Assembly (NCBI RefSeq): GCF_010093595.1 | Contig: NW_022985452.1 | Location: forward strand, 738,431-802,430 | DNA length: 64,000 nucleotides | Direction: 5' to 3' | Source of the DNA: Mytilinidion resinicola | Taxonomy: Eukaryota > Ascomycota > Dothideomycetes > Mytilinidiales > Mytilinidiaceae | Shown here: piece by piece, positions 20,774 through 32,098 of the stretch | How the letters are laid out: every line of letters starts with the position of its first letter | Position numbering within the stretch: the first letter of the stretch is position 1 | Program-made: the position numbers and the translations under genes | Notes under the pieces: generated by a model | What the model was told of the DNA's origin: nothing | What the model saw: the letters and a program-made list of their open reading frames with translations, nothing else | Databases searched by the model: none

Positions 20774-21691
20774 CTAATACAGCAGCACCCGCCGAACGTA
20801 CTTCCACCACAGCCCCGCGCTAACAGCAATCTGGTCACCCATCACGTTCCTCACGGTCCGAAACAGCGTCTGCGCCACCTCCACGATCGGCTTCCCAAAC
20901 TTCACCTCCCCAAAGCCCTCTTGCGCGCCCGCGAGCCCCCCAAACCGCCGCATCCAAGTCGCGAGAATGTGGTAAAGCTTGTCTGCCTCCTTCGTCCTGG
21001 CGAGCCACGCATCACGCGGCGCCCGCTCTGATAGCGGCCCCGACGATGGTGTCGGCGTCGGATACAGACGTCGTCTATGAACCGGATCTCTCCCGTTCTC
21101 GAAGCGTGTGGCGGGGCGATTGAACCGCCGCGCTACGAGTATCATGATTTGATCCAGTTCCGCAAGCGCGGCCTGGGTATCGAGGACCGTACAGCGCACA
21201 CCCGGCAGCGTGTCCTGCACGCGCAGCTTCATGATCTCGCGGTCGGTGAGGTTGGCGAGGCGGCGGATGTAGGTGTGCTGCTCGAGCGTGAGATTGAACA
21301 TCCGCGTCAGCATGTCTGCGTCTGTCTCAGTCTGGGCTGTGATGCGGAGGTGCGACGTACCAGGGGTGGGGATGTTTGTTCGGCAGTACGGGCAGCCTAG
21401 GCTGGTGGACAGCCAGCGGGAGATGCAAAAACAACAAAAAATGTGGCCGCAAGGTGTTTGAACGGGGTCGGTGCTGATTGCTGCAGCGGGGGGGTGGATA
21501 GAGAAGGGGAGTGCAGCGAGGAGACGGAGGTTGGGGCGGTTGAAATAGTCATCTTCGGCTTGGAGCTCTCCGAAAGGGCGGCCACAGATTTGGCAGTCGG
21601 GGTCGTCATCTGAGTTAAGAGTGGCTGGGGTTAGTGCGGAATGGAGTGCTGCGAAGAAGGGGTGGTTGAGAAGTTCTGGTGGGAAGATCAT
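20774..21691 (-). CDS. RING-finger protein, probable E3 ubiquitin ligase
   Basis: Single exon of 305 aa from the ATG at 21691. The zinc ligands are CQIC at about residue 33, then after an unusually long loop of about 42 residues CGHIFCCFCISRWL and CPYC. This is a C3HC4-like RING with an expanded first loop. RING domains recruit an E2 to transfer ubiquitin. The rest is helical with no recognised substrate domain (a VLDTQAALAELDQIM helix, then an RTVRNVMGDQIAVSAGLWW C-terminus). Related proteins of unknown target are common in Pezizomycotina. GC-rich and intact. Confidence 0.75.
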   Translation of the reverse strand: MIFPPELLNHPFFAALHSALTPATLNSDDDPDCQICGRPFGELQAEDDYFNRPNLRLLAALPFSIHPPAAAISTDPVQTPCGHIFCCFCISRWLSTSLGCPYCRTNIPTPGTSHLRITAQTETDADMLTRMFNLTLEQHTYIRRLANLTDREIMKLRVQDTLPGVRCTVLDTQAALAELDQIMILVARRFNRPATRFENGRDPVHRRRLYPTPTPSSGPLSERAPRDAWLARTKEADKLYHILATWMRRFGGLAGAQEGFGEVKFGKPIVEVAQTLFRTVRNVMGDQIAVSAGLWWKYVRRVLLY

Positions 21692-22151
21692 GATTCTTTT
21701 GGTTAGTTTATTCGGAAAGTTGCAAATATGGTTGCAATAGGGTGATTAAAACACTTGGTTGTATCCCCATATTTAACCATTTCAGTGTTGTTGAGTTGCG
21801 GAATCCATGAAGACAATGTGCTTTCACAAAGCTGTAAGGTTTTCACTATTAGGGTGAAAGCGCTGAACGATAGAAACATTGTGAACATGAGAAGATAACT
21901 CAACGGCTGTTGGTTCTACCAGTTGAAACTCGCAAATACAGGACGTATTGATGTCACTAACCCTTTTTTTGCTGACCGCTGTGCAGTCGAAGAGGGTGGG
22001 TTTGTAGATGAAATCGCCATGCGAATCCTATGCGCATTGAAACCGCAGGTCAAAGAAACACACTTAGCTTTCATCGTGCAAGTCCTTACATCTTCAATAT
22101 ATCTCTTGAAACGGTGCCCACCACGAGCTTCACGACGCCCAACTCACACCT
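21692..22151. other. Intergenic interval
   Basis: Separates the RING gene from the kinase-ankyrin gene, both on the minus strand. It must hold the RING promoter and the kinase 3' UTR. No motif stands out. Confidence 0.4.
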
Positions 22152-25100
22152 TCAACCTTCAGCGACTGCCTGGCGTGACCCTCGATACCGCAGTATATCC
22201 GCCGAGTCACCCTCTAATAAACGGCCCAAGGGGCCCTTTGGACGCAGCAAAGTACTGGCTGCTTGGGTACTGACGCCTTCGAGAACCGCCGAAGGTTCGT
22301 CCATACCGTCCGACGCATCCACTCGAAGCACTTCAGTTTCCTCTGGCACCGTCGTAACCGGAACTCCAGAAATCCCTTCCTGCGATTGCTCAGCAGCTTG
22401 AGAAGGCATGATAGAGGCGTTTGGCGACGGTTGAGCAGGGGGAGGTGGAGCCATATACCCTTGCGATATACCGGGTTGCTGCTGCGTGACAGGCGGAGGA
22501 ACATATACCTCCAACATGCCGGACCCCTGCTGAGCTTCGATATATCCCTGCTCCCCTAGCTTCTCCGTTGGGTTGAAAGCTACGTATTCACCGGTTTCAT
22601 GGAATGCGGATAGGCGATTGACTAGCTCGCCCGGGAATGCGGTCAAGCATACGACGAGCGTCTGCCAGAATTGGTTCAAGATAGGGTCCGGTTGCTCGGG
22701 TAATTGACCATCGGGCCTGGGGCTCCCTCCGACAAACTTGGTGAGAACGACTTTATTATCGGTTTCCAATGCGTATTTGAGGATGTGCATGGCGCTGCGG
22801 GGTGTTAGGTCGCTAAGAGGGCCATGGAGGTCGGTTTCGATGAACGAGCATGCGCAGCCCCAGTGCTCCTTCTCCAAGACAGCGGTCCAGGCCTCCATGA
22901 GATTGTAGATGGTGGTGATATTCCTCGTGAATATAATCGCGCCGTCTCGGTTTGTCTCTTCGTAAAATTTCTCGATTCGCATGGTAGTGAAGGCCCGCAG
23001 CTTGTCTAACCTGTTGACGTCTGCGTATCGATCGAGGGTCCAGAGAAGCAGGTTCAAGGCATGCTTGAAACAGTACCAGCGAAGTAGGTTTGTAGGGCCG
23101 GTGAGTAGTTCCGCTATTATCCACACGAAGGCCAGCAATCGTCGCATCCTAGAAGCATACGCTCTTCTGGTGAAGCGAAGCTTGTTCCGAATATGTGACA
23201 GCAACGCGCGGGTATATTCCGGATTGTTTCCTTCCTCAAGGAGGTCAAAGAACGAGTTCGATTCGTTGTCGATGAGCAGGATGTCAACATCGGTGGCGAG
23301 GATCGCCTCTGCGATCATGCCATAGGCACGCGTGTCTCCAGAGGGACGGAGCAATTCGTACTGGGAAGGGACAGCAGACAGATGAAGGGGTGTTCTGCCA
23401 TCGCTGGTTTTGCAGATGGCGGGTTCTTCATGCTCAAGGAGGCACTGCACGAGTTGCAGTTCGCCTTTTATCGTCGCGTAGAGAAGCGGTCTCATATCCC
23501 GGTACTTCGAATCCTCGGGGAGATACCAATGCTCAATCTCGCCTTCTTTCACAATGTTGTAGCATTCTCTTGGGAAGTATGGGTAAGGCCATTGCATCGG
23601 CGCGCTGGCATCCGCACCAGCTTTGAGGAGACGTTTCACGAACCAAAGCCTTTCCATCAGAGCATACGCTTGTCCAACGGGCGGCAGATTCTCGATAGCA
23701 ATCTGTAAAGGACGCCTTCCCCAGTAATCGGGCAGATTGACGTCGGCCCCGGCTTCGAGTAGCAGTTCAAAACAGTCTGCTGGTGAACGATCAGTCGCCT
23801 CCATTCGAGCATTAACGATGATCAGCGAAAGGGCTCCGTAGCTGTCGATGGTCCTCAGCTCAGGATTGAGACCGTGGTCCAAAAATTTCTTCAAAATAGC
23901 TGCATTGTGCCGTTGTGCTTCCAAAAGAAGGGAGTTTCCTTTTGCATCATCTATTGAGACTTCCGCTTCTGGATCCGCACCCATAGATAAGAGGTATTCG
24001 ACAAGGACAGGGCTTTTAAGGCTTACGGCGTGATAGAGGGGAACATTCAAATCGATGGATCCAAGATGACCGTCGCTCTCCGCTAACTTGATGATAGTGG
24101 AAGCCATTTCCGGGTTCTGCACATCGATGGCTTGCTTTAGTAGTTCCTCGTAGGATGTGTTCTGGAAGATGAAGTCTCGGCACGAGCAGGTCAGCAAGCT
24201 GACGACATCTTCGCATCTTCCATTTCCCATGGCAATATCCAAAGGCGTGAGTCCCTCCTTTGTTTTGGCAACACAATTGGCACCAGCTTCGATCAGCTTT
24301 GTGAGGCCGAAGGTGGAAGAAAACCCGCTCTCGAAGAGCACGTGAACGGGTGTCCGCCCTTGAGAATCTCGCACGTTGAGATCAGCGCCTTGTTCGATTA
24401 GCCATCCCAGAATATCGGCGTTGTAAGAGTCGATGGCAATGTTAATGGGACGAGCGTCCGAACCTGGATCGCCGTCAATCTTTGCGCCATTGCTGAGAGC
24501 AAACTTTATCAAGTCGATGCTTCTCGTTAAGTCGAAATTGGCAGAACAAGCGACCGTCGTGCAGGCTACGATAAGATCACCCAGCTCGGAGTCGCTCAGC
24601 GCAAGAGCTTCGTCGAATGACTTCATGTCAGCGATAATCTCGGCTAGATCAACGTCTGCGTAGTCAACAGCCGGTTTCAGAAACGACCACAGGCTAATGG
24701 ATATCTCATGACGAATATGATGCGTCATGAGGACGTTGATAGTTTCCTGGGCAGCCTTTTTGTAGTCTTCGCCATGTATCAGGATCCGTTCCAGTGGATA
24801 TGATGTGGGAAGAGCAATTACCAGCCCCCAGAGGATATATCGGTAGTCGGTAGGCGAAAGATTGAAGCGTGGGGATGCAATAGTATCGAGGAGCAGATCA
24901 AGTATCTCAGTCAAGTGCAATTTTGCCGCTACGTGAGTGGCGCTTTCGTTATGGAGGTTCTCGCGCCATGCTGCTGTTCCAGCAAGTGGATCGGCGTAGC
25001 GAGCCAACAATGCCTTGACTGCTGGCATACAGTTGGTCGCAGTAGCAAAAGCAAGCGGCGTACCCTGTAATCGAAGTGGCAGTTGCGGATCGAGGCGCTG

Positions 25101-27136
25101 AAAGGTAGTGACCGCTTGATCTACCTGAACTTTCGATGGATGATCAGTGACAGGGATTAGTTCGTCCTCGGTGTCTTCAGAGATCACGATGGATGGGACC
25201 TCTGAGCCCTGGATCAAACGAGAAGCTATACCGGGAATTTCCGATTCCGGGAACATGAAGAGCCAATGGAGGACGTTGCATCCCTGGGCATCGAGCCGAG
25301 AGAGATCAAGGGAGCCGTCTGCTAAGTCTAGTAGATGCCGGGTTACCTGGGTGTCGCCGAGCTTGCAGGCAAACATGAGGGCCGAGTTCCCGCTCTCATC
25401 AGTGGAGTTGGTGATTCCGCCCGGGGAGAGGTCAAACCTCTTGTAATTCCATTCGCCGAGCATCCAAGGAGAGAGCTGAGCGTCTGGTGATTCTCCCGTC
25501 AGAATCTTCCGAAAGCCATTCCGTACGCAGCTGAGATATGAGTGCATAACAGCTACCTTTTGATCAAAAAGCGGTTGGAAGCTTCCGGCTACTACAAGAC
25601 CCTTGGTGGCACTAAGTTTCAGCAATTTCTGGGCCTCCGCGACGTCTCTAGTAGTCCCAAATCCAACCAGATAAGCCATTGCAGTCTGAAATGAAGCCCG
25701 AGATGCGGCGTCGGAGGTTCCAGGTTCGGAGCCAAGCTGTATACAATCCGCCAGAACTTGACGTTTGACATAGTGCGGTAAGAACCGTGCCGACCAAAAT
25801 ATGTCGAAATTCCAGGAGGACTTCATTGAGGCGCCGTCTTCAGAAATGGTCTGGGTAGTACTCAGTTTAGAGAACAGTGTCAAAAACGGAACGTCAGCAG
25901 TACGCTTCTCAGGGTCAATTTGGAGAGTCCTAGAAAACACTTCCGCCAAGTTGGAGACCTGCTTGGTGTCGAGACGGGTTCCTAGAATTTCCTTCGTTTC
26001 AGCGGAAGCCAACTCGGCGAATTGTGAAGAAGTTTGAACAAGGTCGTCTAGGTCGGTCGAACTCATGGTGTGGTCGCTGTTTGTAGAAGTTGCACCGCTC
26101 GTGCCGCGCGCACTATCGATTCTTTGGTGTATCAAATCGCAGCGGAAGTAAGGATTTCCGTCTCTAAAAACTTCCCAACAGAGCAAACCTAGAGACCACA
26201 TGTCACATTTTCGAAAGTTGAGAGTAGGCGAGTTGGAGTGGCGAGATTGCTGTACTTCCGGCGCATTATAGACCAGTGTTCCCCCGTATCTTTGCAAATA
26301 CTCTGGTGCTTCTTCGTTGTAAAGAATGCGTAGGGAGTGCCCGAAGTCTGACAATCGTGCTACCACCCCAAATCTTCTACCTTCGACGTCTGGGACTTCC
26401 GTAGCGTTGTCTGAATCTGAAGAATCGGAAATCGCGGCTGCAAGGACGTTGTCCAGTTTAAGGTCGCCATGAGCAATGCCGCTGACGTGCAAAGCATGAA
26501 GACCACGAGCAACATCCTGACAGAGGATTAACTTCTCTTCAGGTGAGATTTTATGGCTTTTCAGGAAATTTCGAAGTGTGCCGCCTGGCGCAAAATCGGT
26601 GACTAGAAAAGGGAGAGCCCCTCCTGCTTGGTGATCCCAGCCGTAGCCCATAAGGTGCAGGATATTTGGATGTTTTGCATGCCCATGCATTACCTGTTGG
26701 CGCTGTTACGATATTACTCGTCGGACACTGAGAGAATTAATACCTCAACGTCCCGTAAAATGCATCCTATCTGTCTTTGAAATCCTTGTAGGTCGCTCTT
26801 GACCGAGGGCAACTTGATCTGCTTTACCGCATACACTGCGTTCTTCCGTCGGTGGTAACATCTCCATACTTTATACGAAACACCTTCTCCAACCGGATTA
26901 GGTCCATAAGTAAAAGACGACCCTTCGAAGGTATCGAGATTAATCTGTTGGACTGAAGCGAGAAGGGACTGTAGGCTGTCGATTTTCCGGTTGGAAGGCT
27001 GAGAAAACCCGCCAACGCTTGAGAGGATCGTACGAGAGACCTGAAAAGAGCTGTACTGTACGCGTCGTTAGACGAAGCTGAAGCTGGGAGATTTCTGAAA
27101 ACTTACATCCCACGATATGCCTTCTAAGGAGGCCAT
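22152..27136 (-). CDS. Protein kinase with ankyrin repeats
   Basis: Exons 27136-27107, 27040-26744 and 26693-22152 join in frame to about 1622 aa. The start MASLEGISWD is a 10-codon first exon. The kinase domain covers roughly residues 50-370: nucleotide loop VGEGVSYKVW, AVYAVKQIKLP (Lys), catalytic loop HGDLKLDN (HRD reads HGD), LSDFGHS and YNAPEV. The catalytic Asp, Lys and DFG are kept, so activity is plausible. A long ankyrin array follows (for example SGNSALMFACKLGD, GRTPVHVLFESG, GRTPLHLSAVPS). The C-terminus is Pro/Gln-rich, ending RYRGSRQAVAEG. This architecture fits a scaffold kinase of the accessory ANK type; substrates unknown. The upstream DNA carries a 9-bp minisatellite. Confidence 0.85.
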
Positions 27137-27242
27137 AGGTCTTTCATCGTACTGCACGATAGATTTACAGAAAGGCTACGTATGATGAGGGGGCACACAT
27201 GGATGAGAGAGCGGGAAGGCTGAACAAGCAATGTAACGTGCG

Positions 27243-27314
27243 CCCAGCGTGCCCGGCGTGCCCGGCGTGCCCAGCGTGCCCAGCGTGCCCAGCGTGCCCA
27301 GCATGCCCAGCATG
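27243..27314 (+). repeat. 9-bp minisatellite, eight units
   Basis: Eight tandem copies of CCCAGCGTG (variants CCCGGCGTG and CCCAGCATG). It lies about 105 bp upstream of the kinase-ankyrin start codon, between that gene and the divergent HeLo gene. Confidence 0.9.
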
Positions 27315-27632
27315 CCTAACTTGTGTTCGCCGAGGTCGGTTGCGCATAAATGTTGTCACACGAGTGAAGCCTTGCGAGCTGAAACTCTGCTGATGATCTA
27401 GGCTCTCGCTGCCCCTCTTCAACAATCGCCAATCTAAAAGAAGCGAGTGTCTCCGTCCTCGAAAGGCCTAAGAACAGCAGAAAGGACGACAGAAGTGCAA
27501 AAGCGACTGTTTGCTCTGGCACGCCGTCTGATTTCAGCCTGTTATTGCGCGAAGTTGACTCGAGAAATTTCGCGTTGAGACGACCCGGCTGTCAAAATGA
27601 TTGATGGTTTGAGCATAGCTGGTATGTGAGAT

Positions 27633-27863
27633 TTCAGTGACTCGTCATCAGAATTAAACTGTCTCTGGGCTTGTGCAGACTTGCGCGCTCTGGTCTGAAG
27701 GCTGGGCACAGATACCACTGCTTGAATAATACTTTGGAAGCGCGACACCGCCGTCAAGACCAGCTCCGTTACCAGAAAACCGTTCAGCGAGGAGGTTGTT
27801 CAGATCATGAACACCCCTAGCAGTGATCAATGCGTGTGCATAGACTTATGGCATGCCTCTGTA
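27633..27863. mobile_element. MITE copy E (TACAG-ended), overlapping the HeLo gene start
   Basis: The right end, reversed, reads TACAGAGGCATGCCATAAGT followed by CTATGCACACGC, matching the terminal repeat of the copies at 50145 and 59066. Interior blocks (TACCACTGCTT, GGAAGCGCGACACC, ACACCCCTAGCAGT) align to the 59066 copy in order. The left end near 27633 (TTTCAGTGACTCGTCAT) is weaker. The length of about 231 bp equals that of the 50145 copy. Confidence 0.65.
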
Positions 27864-29608
27864 GCTACCTTACGCTCTGTAGACTGACTTGTCAAGGGCT
27901 CACAATTGCGAGCGTTGACCAGCTACTCAAACTTGGGGAGAGAACTGCTCAATTAGTTTCAGATATGAGAGCTTTTCAAGATGTGAGTCGAGTGCGCTTT
28001 TTCCGCCGTTATATAAAGCAGCATGAACTCGTCGTTTGTCTGATAGTATGCCAGGTTAACGATCAACTCCGGGGTAAAATCCAGCATGAGAATTATCGAA
28101 CCGATCTCCTTCGCCGGCTCTTGTTCGACCCAGCTCCGGCCTACGGAGGCTCAACGCTATTCGAGAACTTTGATGAAGAAGGGCAGGATCATATCCGAGT
28201 ATTCTTGGGGCGCGTCGTCCACACGCTTCGCGAGGCGCACGACCTGCTCGAGAAGCGCTACGGGATGCAGGATTCTTCTGGGGGAGAGTATGCAGAGAAA
28301 GGAAGGTCCGACTCTTCGTCATCTTTGACTTTGCTATCGTCATTCTGGGGTAGTATTCCTTCGATTCCGCGGACTCCAAGTCCTCGCCCGCCCCAGCGTA
28401 CTCGGTCAAAAGGCCCCATGCTGCTACTGCGATGGTCCTTGCAAGATAAGAAGCGGACCGAGGAAATACTGAATGAGTGGATCGACTTGAATTCGCGAAT
28501 TCGAGAAGACGTAAAAATGATGTGCCTAACGTCGTCGATCGGGCTCAATACCCAGCATCTCCGTCGTCTCGAGGTAGACGAAGACTCGAAAGAGTTGGGG
28601 TTCAATCTAGGCGCCGCCCTTCAACTATCAGCAAGCCAAGATACGTGCGAAGATATTGACTTCAGGCTGAGCGATCCAGTTTGGATGGCGGCCTTGTCAA
28701 AGTCGGTACCAATTGACGACAGCTTTGCGGCACTCGAGTACCAGGGCAAGAGGTACTTGCAAGAGACTCGAAAGTATGAAGCGGGCACAACGCCACCCCG
28801 AGAGCTCGATCAAAGAAGTAGAGAGAGAGTAAATGGACTAGCGTCCCTCCTTTCGAGGCCGAAAGAGACCGAGTTCTGTATTCCACGATGCGTTGGCTGG
28901 GAATATGTGGCAACTCAGTCACAGATAGCCTTCATTTTCGAAACTCCAGAAAGAGTATCTGCCAAACCCGTCAGCCTATTGCATCTTTTGAGATTAAAAG
29001 AAGTCCGACTATCATTGAGTCAAAGGCTTGCGCTAGCGTCAGCTTTAGCAACCTGTATATCGCAGCTACACATGGTGAAGTGGGTCCACGAGAGCTTTCG
29101 GAGCGAGAACATCCTCTTCTTCCCCGGGACGTCATCGGCAGGGAAAAGTGACTTCGGTATCGACTATTCCAAGCCTAATGTCTTGGGGTTTGCGTACTCA
29201 CGCCCTGACATGGATTTTTCAGCTGGTTTGACGGACGTGTGTATGGAAAGAGACGTCTACCGCCACCCGGACCGCCAGGGTTGCCCAGCAAACGTGTTTA
29301 TCAAAAGACACGACATCTATGCTCTTGGTGTTGTTCTTTTAGAGATCGGACTGTGGCAGCCGGCTATCACCCTCGAGAGCAATAATTTTAAAAATGCACG
29401 GGACCCAGTAGCCATCAAGATGCAGCTTTTGAAACACGCGTCGAGACGTTTAGGCGATAAGATGGGAGACAACTACGCCAAAGTGGTCGATGTCTGCCTT
29501 ACTGGAGAGTTTGGAATCCAGAATGATACCAAAGAGGACCTGAAGTTGCAGCAAGCGTTTCATGTGCAGGTAGTAGAGGTACTCGCTCGGATGTCAAGCT
29601 GCCTTTAA
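27830..29608 (+). CDS. HeLo-type domain protein with pseudokinase C-terminus
   Basis: Frame 27830-29608 with a probable 72-nt intron at 27983-28054 (GTGAGT..GCCAG, phase 0), giving 568 aa. The N-terminal half matches the end of a HeLo/prion-inhibition-and-propagation domain: VDQLLKLGERTAQLVSD, then QLRGKIQHENYRTDLLRRL. The C-terminal half is kinase-like: RLALASALATCISQLH, WVHESFRSENILFF and DIYALGVVLLEIG. HRD reads HES and DFG reads GFAYSRP, so it lacks catalytic Asp residues and is a pseudokinase. HeLo proteins can form membrane-toxic oligomers in incompatibility. The first dozen codons come from a MITE terminus, so the native N-terminus is missing, upstream, or replaced. Confidence 0.65.
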   Translation: MRVHRLMACLCSYLTLCRLTCQGLTIASVDQLLKLGERTAQLVSDMRAFQDVSRVRFFRRYIKQHELVVCLIVCQVNDQLRGKIQHENYRTDLLRRLLFDPAPAYGGSTLFENFDEEGQDHIRVFLGRVVHTLREAHDLLEKRYGMQDSSGGEYAEKGRSDSSSSLTLLSSFWGSIPSIPRTPSPRPPQRTRSKGPMLLLRWSLQDKKRTEEILNEWIDLNSRIREDVKMMCLTSSIGLNTQHLRRLEVDEDSKELGFNLGAALQLSASQDTCEDIDFRLSDPVWMAALSKSVPIDDSFAALEYQGKRYLQETRKYEAGTTPPRELDQRSRERVNGLASLLSRPKETEFCIPRCVGWEYVATQSQIAFIFETPERVSAKPVSLLHLLRLKEVRLSLSQRLALASALATCISQLHMVKWVHESFRSENILFFPGTSSAGKSDFGIDYSKPNVLGFAYSRPDMDFSAGLTDVCMERDVYRHPDRQGCPANVFIKRHDIYALGVVLLEIGLWQPAITLESNNFKNARDPVAIKMQLLKHASRRLGDKMGDNYAKVVDVCLTGEFGIQNDTKEDLKLQQAFHVQVVEVLARMSSCL

Positions 29609-30262
29609 TGATTAGAAAGACTGGTCTCAGAATCTCAATTGCGACTGAAAACAATTGCGGCTCTCCGTTTTCGATACTCATTATCTGACGGCGACGATGC
29701 GCACTAATCGTTCAGCGGGATGCTGAGCAGATAACCTGCTGGATCGGCGAAGGCATTGAAGCTGTAGAAAGACGAGGCGCAGCGTAAGCAAGGAGGGCTT
29801 CACACCCATCGGGGCACCAATTAGGGCGGCGAGTCAATACTAGAGCCGAGAGACAGGATATGAGCGGGAGTAAAAAGATGGCGTGGTGGAGGTTGGTGAT
29901 GGGATGGAGTCGTGAAAATGCGGAAAGCTTGGACCACCGCTCTGATCTTCGCATTTGACTCCACATCGGTTACTCCCCTTCTCTCATGCCACTTATTGAG
30001 CTCTTTGGGGCTGGACTGGCTACTTAGGGGTTTGCATGAAGCACCAAGCGCATAGGAAACATGACTTCCCTAAATCACAGCAAGAGAATTTCGCAATTTT
30101 TATGTAGAATTCTTCTAAGGGTCCGCTGATCAGCATCCCTCTGATAACCAACATCGATTTGAGTATGGCTAGTAGCCGTCGCAGGTCGTCCTATCAATCA
30201 TACCCGCCATTCTCGTGATAGCCGTCATCTTTCTTAGTCGCCGGGTAGTCCCCGCGGCGTTC
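29609..30262. other. Convergent intergenic interval
   Basis: 3' ends of the HeLo gene and the HEXXH gene face each other here. No further gene is supported. Confidence 0.5.
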
Positions 30263-31519
30263 TCAATCATGGTGCCTCGCCTCCGCCTCCGGCTTCGCGT
30301 TCTCATCCATTAACCCAATATAGCATTTCATCACCCCTTTCACACACTCCATATTCACCACTATACTAGGCCCAAGGAGTGGTGGACTCCAATCGCCAAC
30401 CTTCAGCCTGTCCCACTTCTGCCATGTCGACCGCTGGAACCACTGGGCAATCCAGACCATCGGCACCGCTCGGGTGATGATGCGGACGTTGTTCGGCTTC
30501 GAGGAGTCCACGCCCTGCCAAACCCGGCCTCCGTTATTCTTGGCGGCGTTAAATGTGACTCCAGGGCAAGATTCAATCTTGCCCTGCCAGTCTTTGGTCT
30601 CTTGGCCATCGGGGAATTCTTCTGACCACTCAGTCCTCATGGGCGCGGCCGGCTCGATCATGAACTTACCCGCCGCGCCCGTCATTGGAACGATGATATA
30701 ATCGAACACCCACACTTGCCAGCACGTTCCGAGTTCGGCTGAAGCGTCGCCTTTTTGATGGAAGGGCTCGCGGAAGCGCATGTTGGTGAAGCGTGGTCTC
30801 AGCACCTTCCAGTAGCAGTGTGCGACCTCGTGAACGAGAATGGTGGCTAGCATGAACCAAAATCGGATTTTGTAAACCAGCTTCGCTGTGGGGAATTTGT
30901 TCTTCATCCACCAGAAGTACTGGTAATTTACTCCTATCACAGGCAGCAGCGGGCGACCCGGGAAGTTTGGTAGGTTGGAAGCCCTGGCTGGAGGCCAATC
31001 CCGGGCGGGAATGCGGCTCTTAGGATCAAACCTGGTTCGTTCAGAAGTGGTAGTTCCGTAAATATGGTTTTCCGTGCAATGACCAGGTGTCATAAAGACC
31101 AAAGTGACCTTCTGAGCCAGAATCAGAAAATTCTTTTTAACCTGCTCAATTGCCCCTCGAGTATGCTCGAAATTGTTACCCCTCAGATAGTATCTCCCAG
31201 CAGCATCACATGTCTGCGGTGTCCCAAAGGTCATATGACTCCACCAGGGCAGGAGACACTCGGTGGTGATGAGCTTCGAGGCAAGTCTAAGTGCCGGTAC
31301 CATTCGATCGTAATAAAGTTCCTTACTTCCGGAGGAGCCTTCGGGCATGTGTCGGCCATCAATGCCCATCCATCGGTCTATGGCGAATATTGGATGAATG
31401 CCATTATTGAGGTCGGGCAGCGCTACATCGTCCAATTTCCATGCGCCGGATGCTCTTAGCTCGGGCCGGTGGTCTAAGAAAACTTTGTAGACAATGGCGG
31501 CCCAGTCTTGAGAAGCCAT
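30263..31519 (-). CDS. HEXXH-motif protein, putative zinc metallopeptidase-like
   Basis: Single exon of 418 aa from ATG 31519. The only clear motif is ILVHEVAHCYW near residue 240, an HEXXH zinc-binding site. A candidate third ligand Glu lies about 30 residues later in GDASAELGTCW. There is no signal peptide. Aromatic and Trp residues are frequent (YQYFWWMKNKFP, VPMVWIAQWFQ). I do not recognise a named family; comparable single-domain fungal proteins are annotated as hypothetical. Peptidase activity is an inference from HEXXH alone. Confidence 0.6.
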   Translation of the reverse strand: MASQDWAAIVYKVFLDHRPELRASGAWKLDDVALPDLNNGIHPIFAIDRWMGIDGRHMPEGSSGSKELYYDRMVPALRLASKLITTECLLPWWSHMTFGTPQTCDAAGRYYLRGNNFEHTRGAIEQVKKNFLILAQKVTLVFMTPGHCTENHIYGTTTSERTRFDPKSRIPARDWPPARASNLPNFPGRPLLPVIGVNYQYFWWMKNKFPTAKLVYKIRFWFMLATILVHEVAHCYWKVLRPRFTNMRFREPFHQKGDASAELGTCWQVWVFDYIIVPMTGAAGKFMIEPAAPMRTEWSEEFPDGQETKDWQGKIESCPGVTFNAAKNNGGRVWQGVDSSKPNNVRIITRAVPMVWIAQWFQRSTWQKWDRLKVGDWSPPLLGPSIVVNMECVKGVMKCYIGLMDENAKPEAEARHHD

Positions 31520-32098
31520 AGCGAGCGGTCGATGTATAGTGATATAGAGCTTGGGCTAGGGAGCCGTCGTTCTCAAAGAAGGAGCTAGCTTTAGTGGTGG
31601 CAGCAGCTCTGAGTGGATGTTGAAAAAGTAAAAGATATTGCATGCTGAGAACATGTCTATAATTTATAAGCCAGCTGACAGTGATGAGCACTCACTGTCA
31701 CCTACAGAAAAAGGTGAAGGGAAAGTAGGGACAGCCTCAAAGACACTAGCTGGCCGCAGATGGCGACGTGCAGTCAAGACATTCACTCTTATACACGTGT
31801 ATCTTCCAGAAACGTGGCAGTCCAGTCTTGAAGCTTCCTGTTGGCGGTTGTTGAAGAGCAGCCGGTTATACGAGTCAACGAGTCTAAAGTAGCAAAGAAA
31901 AGTTTCATACTGATAATTTGATTCGATGGGATGACTATTCTGCAGTGGCTCTAACAGACACGTACGTATTCCCGGCGGTCATCGAGAATATTCGAACACC
32001 TACCAGAGTAAGGGGTTCTGGGTTCTAAGGCTCCGCATTTTGGCAGTTACTTCCGCTTCCGTAATACCATCGCCTTGTTGGCTGGTGCTGGATCGAGC
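31520..32098. other. Intergenic interval
   Basis: Likely the promoter of the HEXXH gene plus the 3' UTR of the Pro/Gln-rich gene. No other feature. Confidence 0.4.

Noticed and set aside
22214..24276. Several long frames opposite or out of phase with the kinase-ankyrin gene
   Set aside because: They lie within a single long conserved coding exon and show no domain; they are by-products of its GC-rich codons.
27199..27393. A frame with CPACPACPA repeats as a Cys-rich protein
   Set aside because: It is only a translation of the 9-bp minisatellite in one frame.
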